The notes below the pieces were generated by a model. It worked only from the letters and a program-made list of their open reading frames with translations. It had not been told where the DNA came from and ran no database searches. A program made the position numbers and the translations under genes. This document shows, piece after piece, positions 24,829 through 33,628 of a stretch of 64,000 nucleotides of DNA. Position 1 is the first letter of the stretch, and every line of letters begins with the position of its first letter. The stretch spans positions 2,232,001 to 2,296,000 of the forward strand of contig CP107210.1 in assembly GCA_025757985.1 (NCBI GenBank). The letters run 5' to 3'. The stretch comes from Oscillospiraceae bacterium (lineage in GTDB: Bacteria > Bacillota > Clostridia > Oscillospirales > Ruminococcaceae).

Positions 24829-24864
24829 AAAAAGCGCATCGGATTGCGGTCCGATGCGCTTTTT
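24829..24864. terminator. Bidirectional terminator between the CRISPR array and the cas operon
   Basis: A perfect 15-bp stem, arms AAAAAGCGCATCGGA and TCCGATGCGCTTTTT, loop of 6. It ends rightward pre-crRNA transcripts and leftward cas transcripts, which converge here. Confidence 0.95.
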
Positions 24865-24866
24865 GT

Positions 24867-25133
24867 TTAGAAAAAACTCAGCTGCTCACAGGCAAAGGGA
24901 GCGTCCTCCGGTTGATAATTTCCCAAAAGAATTTGAATGGACTGGTATTGCTTTTCCGTAACGACAAGCAGACGTATAGAGCCATTCGGCGGCAGGGAAG
25001 CCCGCAGCCGTCCCTCGTGCTTTTTCACGGCGTCGTTTCCGTTGCACACCCGCGCATAAACAGAAAATTGCAGTTGTTCCTTTTGGCATCGGATGCAGGC
25101 CGGGTTGACAACCATAAGGCAGCGGTAGGACAC
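24867..25133 (-). pseudogene. cas1'-'cas2 deletion fusion (adaptation module lost)
   Basis: An 88-codon frame starting with GTG 3 bp after the cas9 stop, with GGAGGTGA overlapping that stop. Residues 1-23 (MSYRCLMVVNPACIRCQKEQ, then LQF) line up with the N-terminus of type II Cas1 (Neisseria: MTWRSLLIQNGGKLSLQRRQ). From about residue 24 the text is the C-terminal two thirds of Cas2: SVYARVCNGNDAVKKHEGRL, ASLPPNGSIRLLVVTEKQYQ, ILLGN and the terminal aromatic tail SFF. All Cas1 catalytic residues (E, H, D of the helical domain) and the Cas2 N-terminal strand with its aspartate are gone. The gene order cas9-cas1-cas2 is therefore conserved but about 900 bp are deleted in frame. It is unlikely to support spacer acquisition. 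Confidence 0.85.
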
Positions 25134-25136
25134 GCG

Positions 25137-28100
25137 TCACCTCCGTTGGGCGGGGAAAAGCTGGCGTTTTTCTTTTTTTACACGGGTATAATTGCCCAGA
25201 ACATCGACCTGATATTTTTCAACCTTTTGCAGTGTCTTGAAGCCCAGACCTTTGGCAATATAAGCGTTATCGTGCGTGGTTACGGAAACGGCACCGGTGG
25301 AGATGTTGCCGCCCTCAAAATAGGCAAGCACCCGCTGGACGGTCAGATCTCTTTCCAGTGTGCTTTCCTTGTTGGCTGCCTTTAGCTTTATGGGACGCTT
25401 GCCCTCTATGCAGACCAGATCATTTTTGCACAGAGAAAACAGGAAATTTTCCTCGGACATTTCCTTCCACTCGGAATAGCTTTTATGAGCAACAACAGCA
25501 CAGTTCGGCAAAACCGGCTTTACGGTATCCGCCACATAAATTGGCACCCAATAGTAGCCGTCCCCGGGGATATAATACACATCGACCCGCACCATGGTAT
25601 CGTTGTCAGCCACGCCGTTTCCGCCGTGAACCGGAACCGTGCTGGTGACCTTGCTGTAAAGCTTGACCTTGCGAACCTGCGCACCCGGCGTGCCGTCTGC
25701 GCGGGGCTTGAAGAATGGCTCGGCAAATGCCTTTTTCCCGTTTCCGCCAAAGGCGATTAGCCGCTCTTTCAGGGCATTGTAGAGCAGGGTGTCACTGCTG
25801 GGATTAAAGTAACCGTCAATTTCGCCGTCCTTGTTCAGCTTTAAGTCGGTGATGCTGCGGCGCTGGGTCACATAGGTGTCGTCCAAGCGCCCCTTGATGG
25901 TTTCCTTGTGGGCGGGTCCGGTTGCCTTGTGACGCGGCATACGGGAAACAAACACCGGCTTGATACCCGCTATGTCCGCGGTGGCATAATAAACCGGATT
26001 GATCGTCAGCAGGTTTTCCTGCGGGCAGGACGACAGGCGCTGTATCAATTCATCCCGAAAACGCGGCCACGGTTCGGGGAAGCGCTCTCCCCGTGCGTGG
26101 GAGAGTTCCGTCCGCTGATAAAACCGCGACACCCGTTGGATCATACCGTCCGTCGTGCAGGCGATGACCGCTGCATCCACCGCGTGGTGTAAATCGCCGT
26201 CTGCGCGCACCTTGGCAATACCCCAGCGCTTGCGCAGAAACGAAGTGACAGCACCATTTACGGCGACAACCCGCTTTTTGCCTGCCATAGGATGCGCAGC
26301 AAAAGCCAGATGACCGCGGATATAGTTCAGCATAAAGCTGGCGATATACTGGGTATCCTGCAAATTGCGCTGCATAAACCCGCTGCTGTCCTCGGCACTA
26401 AGGTTTTCTTTCACCAGATTTTGGCGTTTGCGGTAGTTCTTTATGTTGTTTTTTGTGTAAACGATAAAGTTGTCCCGCCTTGTACCCTGCAGATATTGCA
26501 GCGGCAGGCGGTTGCCCTTTTGACGATTTTCTGAGGCAAGCACCAGTACCTTGTTGGTGCGGCGGTCGTCAAAGCTGATGCTGTACGGCACAATGTGATC
26601 CACTTCAGCATAGCCGGAAACCGTGATAACGCTTTGCAACTCCAACGGCTGCAAAGAGTAGGCGCAACGTCCGTCCTGCTCTTTCCACAGGCGGTACTTT
26701 ACAAGATCCTGCCCGGAAATGTTGCGCCCGGGGAAAAGCTCGTGCAGATCCCGCATCAGGCGCTCGTTGTCTGCATTGTTTTCCTTCATGGCGTTTTCCA
26801 GGTCTGCACGCTCCTGGAAGCTTTTGCTCATCTCCCGCGCCAGTTCCAGATGAATGCTGACGGGACTTTCGCCCTGCTCCCGAATGATGGCGTTCACAAC
26901 CTTGATGGTCTGTGCCACCGCCCGGCGGACAACCGGACTGGTAATGTCAGAAAATCCCTCCGCTTCAGCAGGTAAAAGTATGGATTTTTCGCCGTGACCG
27001 CTGCCTTGAAAATCATACCCGGCATCGCGGCAGGCATCATTGTAATTTTCTCCCTGCTCCAGATACGGGATAAGCTTGCGGCACGCCTTGACCGAAATAT
27101 GACCGAATTTTGAAAAGCTGGGCAGGGTCAGCAGCGCGTTGATCTCCAGCGGCTCAAAATCCGCCTGCTGCAGCTTTTCCCGCAGCAAATCCTCGCTTTT
27201 ATATAGGGTCAGTGCAGTTGCGGCGGCGTCCAGCCGGTCATGACCCACCGTGAGGATATAATCCTTTCGCAGAGTGTTCAGCGCCTTGCGCATTTTGTGA
27301 TAGCAGGGCAGGGCGGTGATTTTCTCTTTTTTCTCACAGGCATCCGCCGGTTGGTCGGCCCGGTAGCGCACCATATTGAACCGCGCCTGCGGCGGCAAAT
27401 CCAGCACCTTGCGAATCCGCGCAAAATCCAGTTTGTCGGTTTGGTAGCACAGGGTGAGAAGTTCCTGCCGTTGTGCATGGGTCAGGGGATGACTGTTGCC
27501 GCCTTCCTCTATGCGAATATGGTTGAGTTTTTGCAGCAACGTAAAATATTCAAAGGACCAGGTTGCTTTGGCAGCGCGCGGCTCGGCTGTGCCCTCCAAT
27601 GTGCAGGTGCCGACCATCTTTTCAATCATATTGCCGCCATAGGGGCTGTTGCCGCCCGGTCCTTCGTCAAAAGAGCGCTGGCGCGTCAGTATGGTCAGGT
27701 ATTCAGCCTCTGTTTCCGGGGATGCCCACGCTGCACCGTATTGGCGCTGTGCAGCAAAAAGCTGTGCAGCCTCGGATGCAATTTGATCCCGCCTGACGGT
27801 GGAAAGATAGTTTTCGGTTTTGTTGCGCTTGTGGGTGGCAAATGCCGGGTCACGGTACATCATTTCCCCCACAGTTCGGTAATGGTTGTCTTTCATGCGC
27901 TGCGTGTTGGCGTCAATGGCTTGCAGCAGCTTTCCGTCTTTTTGGGCATCGTCCGCCTTGCGGTTGCTGCGAAATCCCCGACGCTGCATCAGGTGCAGCA
28001 GGATTCTGGCAAAATCCATGGCGGTTACCGGACCGTCCAAAGCCTGTGCACGCAGCGCGTAAATATCGGGCAGATGCCCTGCCAGCACGGCTTCCTCGAC

Positions 28101-28370
28101 AGCCGCCCTGCCGGGTAAACCGCTTTTTTCCATCAGAGCATACAGATCCGCCTTCCGTAAGCTGCGCCGACGCAGCCTGCGGCGTGTGCTGCGTGCCTCT
28201 CTGCGTGAGGCAGCAAGGCTGTCACCGGTTTTGGGCTGCTCCGCCTTATCAAACACGCGGGAGCCGCAGCGAATCAAGCCATAAGGCTCGGCATCCTCGT
28301 TTAAGGCTACAACTGCCCAGCCTACGGAGGCAATGCCGATGTCAAGCCCGATTCCATATGCAGTGTTCAT
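25137..28370 (-). CDS. cas9: Cas9 endonuclease, type II-C
   Basis: 1077 residues from the ATG at 28370 (GAAGGGAT upstream); an in-frame longer version adds only residues from the promoter. Domains in order: RuvC-I (IGLDIGIASVGWAVV, D10), arginine-rich bridge helix (RREARSTRRRLRRRSLRKAD, residues 56-75), REC lobe to about 470, RuvC-II (SIHLELAREM, E509), HNH (EVDHIVPYSISFDDRRTNKV, H592, and N615 in ENRQKGN), RuvC-III (HHAVDAAVIA, H729 and D732), then WED/PAM-interacting region. All nuclease residues are intact, so it should cut guided by crRNA and tracrRNA. Length and the cas9-cas1-cas2 order without csn2 or cas4 indicate type II-C. The PAM cannot be read. It is transcribed from its own promoter behind the tracrRNA terminator. 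Confidence 0.98.
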   Translation of the reverse strand: MNTAYGIGLDIGIASVGWAVVALNEDAEPYGLIRCGSRVFDKAEQPKTGDSLAASRREARSTRRRLRRRSLRKADLYALMEKSGLPGRAAVEEAVLAGHLPDIYALRAQALDGPVTAMDFARILLHLMQRRGFRSNRKADDAQKDGKLLQAIDANTQRMKDNHYRTVGEMMYRDPAFATHKRNKTENYLSTVRRDQIASEAAQLFAAQRQYGAAWASPETEAEYLTILTRQRSFDEGPGGNSPYGGNMIEKMVGTCTLEGTAEPRAAKATWSFEYFTLLQKLNHIRIEEGGNSHPLTHAQRQELLTLCYQTDKLDFARIRKVLDLPPQARFNMVRYRADQPADACEKKEKITALPCYHKMRKALNTLRKDYILTVGHDRLDAAATALTLYKSEDLLREKLQQADFEPLEINALLTLPSFSKFGHISVKACRKLIPYLEQGENYNDACRDAGYDFQGSGHGEKSILLPAEAEGFSDITSPVVRRAVAQTIKVVNAIIREQGESPVSIHLELAREMSKSFQERADLENAMKENNADNERLMRDLHELFPGRNISGQDLVKYRLWKEQDGRCAYSLQPLELQSVITVSGYAEVDHIVPYSISFDDRRTNKVLVLASENRQKGNRLPLQYLQGTRRDNFIVYTKNNIKNYRKRQNLVKENLSAEDSSGFMQRNLQDTQYIASFMLNYIRGHLAFAAHPMAGKKRVVAVNGAVTSFLRKRWGIAKVRADGDLHHAVDAAVIACTTDGMIQRVSRFYQRTELSHARGERFPEPWPRFRDELIQRLSSCPQENLLTINPVYYATADIAGIKPVFVSRMPRHKATGPAHKETIKGRLDDTYVTQRRSITDLKLNKDGEIDGYFNPSSDTLLYNALKERLIAFGGNGKKAFAEPFFKPRADGTPGAQVRKVKLYSKVTSTVPVHGGNGVADNDTMVRVDVYYIPGDGYYWVPIYVADTVKPVLPNCAVVAHKSYSEWKEMSEENFLFSLCKNDLVCIEGKRPIKLKAANKESTLERDLTVQRVLAYFEGGNISTGAVSVTTHDNAYIAKGLGFKTLQKVEKYQVDVLGNYTRVKKEKRQLFPAQRR

Positions 28371-28397
28371 ACATACACATCCCTTCTTTTTGCTCCT

Positions 28398-28426
28398 ATG
28401 ATACCGCGTGACGAGGCAAAAGGCAA
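28398..28426 (-). promoter_or_regulatory. Predicted cas9 promoter
   Basis: On the minus strand TTGCCT and TATCAT are separated by exactly 17 bp, ending 27 bp before the cas9 ATG. The only other promoter in this interval is that of the tracrRNA, whose terminator lies between. Confidence 0.7.
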
Positions 28427-28451
28427 TTAACGAACCCGACAAAAAACAAAC

Positions 28452-28550
28452 AAAAAAGATGACGCCCTGCCAAACGGCAGGGCGTCAGAGCTTTACGGTC
28501 CTATGACCTTATCATAGTAACCATAATAGTTCTTGGTATGGTATAAGAAC
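28452..28550 (-). ncRNA. tracrRNA
   Basis: Reading the minus strand from about 28550: an anti-repeat (28547-28511) complementary to the CRISPR repeat with few mismatches and one extra base, then a nexus-type small hairpin (GGTC ATAG GACC) and a strong terminator hairpin at 28461-28486 (arms GACGCCCTGCC and GGCAGGGCGTC, loop of 4) followed by a T-run. Total about 98 nt. It sits directly upstream of cas9 in the same direction. On the plus strand the anti-repeat looks like a degenerate sixth repeat, whose TATAAT is changed to TATAAG. Confidence 0.93.
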
Positions 28551-28557
28551 TATTTAC

Positions 28558-28586
28558 AATATAGCATAGCCAAGCAAAAAAGGCAA
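28558..28586 (-). promoter_or_regulatory. Predicted tracrRNA promoter
   Basis: Minus strand TTGCCT, 17 bp, then TATATT preceded by TGC (extended -10). The expected start lies about 7 bases on, at 28550-28551, exactly before the anti-repeat. The same TTGCCT box is used in front of cas9. Confidence 0.8.
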
Positions 28587-28817
28587 GCACTTTTCAATGA
28601 AATTCTTTCTCAATTGGACGGCATATTGCTATGTCACCTTTCCGAAATTAATGTCGCTGCCTGCGAGCAGATAGAAACTTTAACGAAGCAACTTGCTAAA
28701 CAAGCTGGTGCCTCGACAGCTTTGAAGCTTCACAAACCTCTTGAATGGACTGCACAAATGCAAGCATTCCATGCACAGGCCGAAGAAATTGTATGTGCAG
28801 AGTTGATTTTCTTTTGA
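28560..28817 (+). pseudogene. tnpV: 3' remnant of transposon-encoded protein TnpV
   Basis: The frame up to the TGA at 28817 ends with QLAKQAGASTALKLHKPLEW, then TAQMQAFHAQAEEIVCAELI, matching the C-terminus of TnpV proteins of Clostridial mobilizable transposons (EGVTEQLKA..MxWV..MN.IR..AEEIV..ELIY). The N-terminal half is missing; the frame starts inside the tracrRNA promoter. The element thus ended or was deleted right beside the CRISPR locus. Confidence 0.7.
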
Positions 28818-28865
28818 GCGCCCCACAGGGGGTAATCGGAGCGTAAGCGACGGTTAGCAAGCATT

Positions 28866-28886
28866 GCATATGAAATTCACATATGC
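28866..28886. other. Inverted repeat upstream of mobC, candidate oriT feature
   Basis: Perfect 7-bp arms GCATATG and CATATGC, 7-base spacer, in the 130-bp gap between the tnpV remnant and mobC. Transfer origins of small mobilizable elements usually lie just before mobC, so this is a candidate, with no nick-site evidence. Confidence 0.35.
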
Positions 28887-28949
28887 TCTTCAGGGACACC
28901 CTGAAACCCGTATCAGCCTGATAGATTCCTAATCAGAAGGAGGTCAACA

Positions 28950-29291
28950 ATGACACAACGTATTTGCCCCATCGCAAAAATCGTATACTTCAGTGAAGAA
29001 GAGTGGCACTCCATCGCAGGCAAAATGTCCGAAGCAAAAATCTCAAGTTTTTCTGCATTTGCAAACAGAATGCTGCTTGACGGTGAAATCAAATGCTATG
29101 ATTTTAGCGTTCTATGAGAGACGAACGGCTACATTGGGCGTATTGCCGGTAGTATCAATCAAATTGCCAAACGCTGCAATGAAAATCATTCTGTGCACGA
29201 AAATGATGTACAGCAGCTTCGCCGTGAATTTATGGCTCTGAAAGCGAACTACCAAGAGCGGATGGTCAAAGCTATTCGTCATCTTTGCTAA
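28950..29291 (+). pseudogene. mobC: MobC relaxosome accessory protein, interrupted by an in-frame TGA
   Basis: ATG at 28950 after AGAAGGAGG. The first 55 codons (ICPIAKIVYFSEEEWHSIAG...) and the rest (GYIGRIAGSINQIAKRCNEN, QQLRREFMALKANYQERMVK) together make a normal MobC of 113 residues, but codon 56 (29115-29117) is TGA. No relaxase gene (mobA) follows; instead an AlbA-type gene begins. It is a dead remnant of a mobilizable element. Confidence 0.85.
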
Positions 29292-29398
29292 TTGCTTGGG
29301 GTTTTACGCAGATGAACTTAAAAAGATCATTTGAAAAACGCCCGACTTTATATTATACTGAAAGCACCGATATTTCGCGCAAAAGGTGGTCGGAACAG

Positions 29399-30778
29399 AT
29401 GGATATCGAGAACCTGATCGGTGAAACAACCGAATATGACAAGAAAGCGGCGCTTGAAGTACGAAAGCCCAAAAGCTGGTGTAAGAGTGTCAGCGCTTTT
29501 GCGAACACGCTGGGCGGTGCGTTGATTTTCGGCATGGCGGATGACGGGCAGATCGTTGGGCTGACCGAACCTGACAGCGATGCTGAGAAAATCAGCGAGA
29601 TCCTCAAGACGCGCATGGAGCCTATCCCGGAGTTTCGGCTGCGCTTTCACAAGACCGATGACGGCAAGGTGCTGCTGATCCTTGATGTGTTCAAAGGCGA
29701 GGAAACGCCCTACTATTACTCCGGCGACGGCACCTTATAGGCGTTTGTACGCATTGGAAACGAGAGCGTCAGGGCATCTGCCACCGAGCTGAAACGCCTT
29801 GTTCTGCGCGGCAGAAACACCTCCTACGACTCTCAGATGACGCTTTACAGGGTGGAGGACTACGCCTTTTCCAAGCTGCGGGAGCGCTATAAGAAGTGGA
29901 CGGGAAACAGCTTTGACAACAAAGACCTTGTTTCCTTCGGGCTGGCAGACGAGGGCGGCTTTTTGACAAATGCCGGCGCCCTGATTGCCGACGAAAGCCC
30001 GATCCGCTGGTCACGATTGTTCTGCACACGCTGGAATGGACTGGACAAAAGCGGCGGCACGATGGACGCGCTGGACGATGCAGAATATTCCGGCAGTGTG
30101 CTTTCGTTGATTGAGAACGGCGAAGCGTTCATCAAGCGCAATGCCCGCATGATGTGGCGCAAGACACCCAACTCGCGGGAGGAACTGCCCGAATACGTCG
30201 AGCGCAGCTACCACGAGGCGCTTGTCAACGCGCTGGCGCACCGCGATTATCTCGTCTACGGCAGCGAGGTCCACATTGACATTTACGATGACCGTCTGGA
30301 GATCTACTCACCGGGCGGGATGCCGGACGGCTCGATGATCCAAGACCGCGACCCGCTGACCGTGCCGTCCACCCGGCGCAACCCGGTGTTAGCCGATGTG
30401 TTCAACCGCCTTGGCTACATGGAGCGCAAGGGCAGCGGCTTTGGGAAAATTCTGAACGGCTACAAAGCGCAAATCAACTACACCGAGGATAAGCGTCCCA
30501 CATTCCGTTCTGACCGCTACCAGTTTACGGTCGTTATGCCGAACCTGAATTATGGTGTCCCTCAAGATGTCCCTCAACGTGTCCCCCAAGGTGTCCCCCA
30601 AGATGATTTGGATGCCAAAATCCTGGCTTTAATCAAAAAAGACAATAAAATCAGCACCGAAAAACTCGGCATGGCACTGGGTGTCAGCTACAAAACCATC
30701 CGCCGCCATATCAAGGCGATGGGAAATGTCCGCTACATCGGTCGCGGCTTCAGCGGGCATTGGGAAGTTGACGATTAA
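29399..30778 (+). pseudogene. AlbA_2/ATP-binding putative regulator, interrupted by one TAG
   Basis: A gene of 459 codons for a COG2865-type protein: AlbA_2 (Schlafen-like) DNA-binding domain first (IENLIGETTEYDKKAALEVR, SAFANTLGGALIFGMADDGQ), GHKL-like ATPase part (EALVNALAHRDYLVYGSEVH, LEIYSPGGMPDGS), a proline-valine spacer and a C-terminal winged helix (ISTEKLGMALGVSYKTIRRH). TAG at 29738-29740 (in GTL*AFVRIGNESV) breaks it after 113 codons; everything else is in one frame, so one point change inactivated it. AAGGTGG lies before the ATG at 29399. A shorter fragment of the same gene lies at 51.0 kb. These proteins often act as regulators in mobile elements. Confidence 0.85.
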
Positions 30779-30802
30779 ATTCTACTACCATATCAGAAAT
30801 AA

Positions 30803-30840
30803 TACCGGCAGGACATCGTAAGCATTGTGTCCTGCCGGTA
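30803..30840 (+). terminator. Hairpin terminator after the AlbA-type gene
   Basis: Arms TACCGGCAGGACA and TGTCCTGCCGGTA; the downstream run is weak (TTGGTCTT), so moderate strength. Confidence 0.7.
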
Positions 30841-30978
30841 TTGGTCTTATTGGCGGCTTGTAAATGTGGGCACTACACAACTCACCAAGTTTCGAAACCT
30901 ATGATCTTCTAAAGGGAGCCATGTGTCGGTGATGCTTTGCAATACGGCATTCCAGTTTACATTTTCGGGCAACATAGT

Positions 30979-32994
30979 TTAGACCTCCAATTCTCGCTGT
31001 TCTGTGACAATACGTTTACAGGAAAGATACGTTGCAAGGAAATAACTTCCGTAGACAAGCAGAAAAAGAACGATTGTCAGTCCGATATTGGTTGCGATAT
31101 GGATGTTCATAAATTCTTCCACCACAGCCATTGCTTTGCCAATCAGGAAAGCAGAATACACGCCAGCGACGACTAGCGGAATGGCAAAGAAGACGACTGT
31201 CTGCACAAAAAGCGTATGATCGATTTTCCTGCGGCCTGCACCCAGCTTTTGCAGCAAGCCATAGCGATACACATTGTCGGTCGTTTCGGTAAGCTGTTTT
31301 AACGCCAGAAGTGCGGCGCAAATCAGCAAAAAGACCAACCCGATATAGCAGCAAAGGAAGCTCACCAAGGCATCGAGGCCGTAGAACGTCTCATACATCA
31401 TGTTCTTTTCGGCATAACGATAGCCGTGTGTACTATCCAATCCAATCGGAATCATCTTTTGCAGAACTTCATTGGAATCTGCATCGGGTTTATATTGCAC
31501 CAAAAGCGCATTTACATCTTTTTCAAGAGATGCGGTGACGGAATCGGGAACGATCAAGGTGCCGCGGTCATTGTTGCTAACCGACGTCATAATGTATGTT
31601 TCCTGCAAAACTTTATCTTCTGCACGCTGTAAAGTCGCCCCGCCAACCGTGATTTCCGGGTGGCTCTGCAATGCAGCAGCAACATACCGATACGTTCCAT
31701 TGTAGTTGCAGTTCAACAGGTATTGGCCATCGTTCAGCGTGATGGGTGCTTTGTTCTGCATGGCTAAGGCACGATTCAAGTCCGAAATGGAGATTACGGA
31801 AACCTTGCTGTCAGGAACTTTTTCATCAATCGGCCAAAATTTGACTTTCTGTCCTTCAAATAGTTCAGAGTAGGTCATATCGGCCTCGTAAACACTGATT
31901 TGCTCTGTAGCTTTGGCGTAGTTGCTTATGGTAATATCGTGTGCAGCGAGATAGGCAGCAATATCGCTGTCCCCGTCAACCGAAACATTGGAAAGCACGT
32001 TCAAATCATAGGGCGTTGCAGATTGGGACATTTTGTTCATAGCAAGCGCTGTGCTTGCGCCAATCGACACGGCGCAGATCGTGATGGTCAGCAATCCGCA
32101 TACAACCGTTACCACAAGATAATTGGTTCGGATTTTGCTTCCAATCTGACGGACAAGGAACGTATTCAGACCTTTCAGGTAAAAGCATTTCCTTGCACTT
32201 GCTACTTGCATGAAAACGGCTGACAGCGAGTAGAACAGCAGAAAAGTTCCCGCGACCAATGCCGCCGCTGCCAACTGGAACAGATTATTTTCATGCGATG
32301 GCAGAATCCCGTTTTTGTTGAACAGCGCGGCAGAAATTCCGATGCAAAGCAGCGAGAGCAGGAACAGACAAACCGGCAAGATACGGTTTTCAGTCTGCAT
32401 ACTTTCGTTTTTTCTGCCGTCCGTCAATAGGTCGATCAATTTAACATTGGTGACAGACCGAATATTGAAAAGCATGACGATAAAAAAGATGATTGTGAAA
32501 CACAACACGGTCTGGCGAAGCGCTCCGGCTGAAAACACGATCCGAAACTTTTCAAGATTGATTGCAAAAAGCCGCAATGTAATCAGAGAAAACCCTTGCG
32601 AAAAGAAAAAGCCCAAAAGCAATCCTGTGCCCAGCGCAATGATGCCAACACAAAGCGTTTCGCCTGCAAACAACCGGGAAATACGCCCTTTTTTCATGCC
32701 GAGCATCATATACACGCCTAATTCTTTTTTGCGGCGTTTCAATAAAAACTGATTGGCATAAAGAATCAGGAAAGCCAGAACAACCGCAATCATAGTGGAA
32801 AGCGTAGAAAGCATAATGCCGAGCTGACGATATAAGAGCGTGCCGGTCATGCCCATATTGGAAAAAGCCGGCTGGTCAGAAATGGAATTGAACGCATAGA
32901 ACAAACTGACCGAAAGGGTCAGCGTAAGAAAGTAAATCAGATAGTCACGAATGTTCTTGCACACATTTCGGAAAATCAGCTTATACGTGTTCAC
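30979..32994 (-). CDS. BceB/VraG-type ABC permease (peptide antibiotic sensing or export), orphan
   Basis: 671 residues from a GTG at 32994 with GGAGGTGA at 6 bp; a GTG three codons upstream lies inside that ribosome site. The plan is that of BceB: first helix after NTYKLIFRNVCKNIRDYLIY, FtsX-like core (LLKRRKKELGVYMMLGMKKG), a large extracellular domain (about residues 290-500) and the last helices (GLLQKLGAGRRKIDHTLFVQ). Such permeases confer resistance to bacitracin or lantibiotics with a BceA ATPase and a BceRS two-component system. Here only the final codons of the ATPase gene remain, fused to an oxidoreductase gene, and no BceRS is present, so it is probably not functional alone. Confidence 0.88.
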   Translation of the reverse strand: MNTYKLIFRNVCKNIRDYLIYFLTLTLSVSLFYAFNSISDQPAFSNMGMTGTLLYRQLGIMLSTLSTMIAVVLAFLILYANQFLLKRRKKELGVYMMLGMKKGRISRLFAGETLCVGIIALGTGLLLGFFFSQGFSLITLRLFAINLEKFRIVFSAGALRQTVLCFTIIFFIVMLFNIRSVTNVKLIDLLTDGRKNESMQTENRILPVCLFLLSLLCIGISAALFNKNGILPSHENNLFQLAAAALVAGTFLLFYSLSAVFMQVASARKCFYLKGLNTFLVRQIGSKIRTNYLVVTVVCGLLTITICAVSIGASTALAMNKMSQSATPYDLNVLSNVSVDGDSDIAAYLAAHDITISNYAKATEQISVYEADMTYSELFEGQKVKFWPIDEKVPDSKVSVISISDLNRALAMQNKAPITLNDGQYLLNCNYNGTYRYVAAALQSHPEITVGGATLQRAEDKVLQETYIMTSVSNNDRGTLIVPDSVTASLEKDVNALLVQYKPDADSNEVLQKMIPIGLDSTHGYRYAEKNMMYETFYGLDALVSFLCCYIGLVFLLICAALLALKQLTETTDNVYRYGLLQKLGAGRRKIDHTLFVQTVVFFAIPLVVAGVYSAFLIGKAMAVVEEFMNIHIATNIGLTIVLFLLVYGSYFLATYLSCKRIVTEQRELEV

Positions 32995-33628
32995 TCTGTT
33001 CACCTCCCAAGACGGAAACTACTTCCAGAATTTTTGTGAAAAATTCTTTGCGCGTATCCAGCTGGTGGGGGCACTGGTTCAGCAGCACACCGCCGCCCTC
33101 ACCGGCCCAGGTCGCACGCCATGCGCCGGAGTCATAATAAAACTGGGTGCGATACCAGTCGGTGACGATCCAGTTCACACGCTTGAGCTCACCCAGTTCG
33201 CCCGCGTCCAGCATCTCCTTCATCTTGCGGTAGACGCAGTTGGTGCGCTGGTTGAACATCATGCCGAAGGTCAGCTCGGGGTGCTTGTCGGCCTCGGCGA
33301 TCATCTCCCGCACCTGTAAGGTGTAGACGCCCGCGGGCTTCTCGCACATGACGTGCTGCCCGGCGCGGAACGCCTCGATGGCCAGCGTGGGATGCTGGTA
33401 GTGCGGCACGGCGATGAGAACCGCATCGCAGCATTTGGCGGCAATAAGGTCGCTGCCCTCGGTGAAAATGCGGGCATCGGGCAGTTTTTCGGCAGCCCAC
33501 TGGCGGCGGCTCTCCTTGCGGTCGGCCACGGCCACAATCTCGATATTCGGGCATTTTCCGTCCAGGACATTTTGGATGTGGGCGGAGGCAATGTTGCCCG
33601 CGCCGATGATGCCAAGTCGAAGTTTCAT
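32981..33628 (-). pseudogene. Chimera: Gfo/Idh/MocA oxidoreductase N-terminus joined to BceA C-terminus
   Basis: The first about 190 codons are a normal sugar dehydrogenase start: LGIIGAGNIASAHIQNVLDG (Rossmann motif), AVLIAVPHYQHPTLAIEAFR, GQHVMCEKPAGVY (EKP), up to GGGVLLNQCPHQLD. There the catalytic domain is cut, and the frame continues as TRKEFFTKILEVVSVLGGEQ, the C-terminus typical of BceA/VraF ATPases directly before a BceB gene. Both the rest of the dehydrogenase (about 150 residues) and almost the whole ATPase are missing. The join at about 33053 is a deletion or recombination scar that stayed in frame. Confidence 0.82.

Noticed and set aside
28511..28547. A sixth CRISPR repeat
   Set aside because: It matches the repeat but is isolated, has an extra base, and lies in front of cas9; on the minus strand it is the anti-repeat of the tracrRNA.
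29115..29740. Stop-codon readthrough or an alternative genetic code
   Set aside because: Only two mobile-element genes contain in-frame TGA or TAG; the many intact metabolic genes use TAA, TAG and TGA as normal ends.
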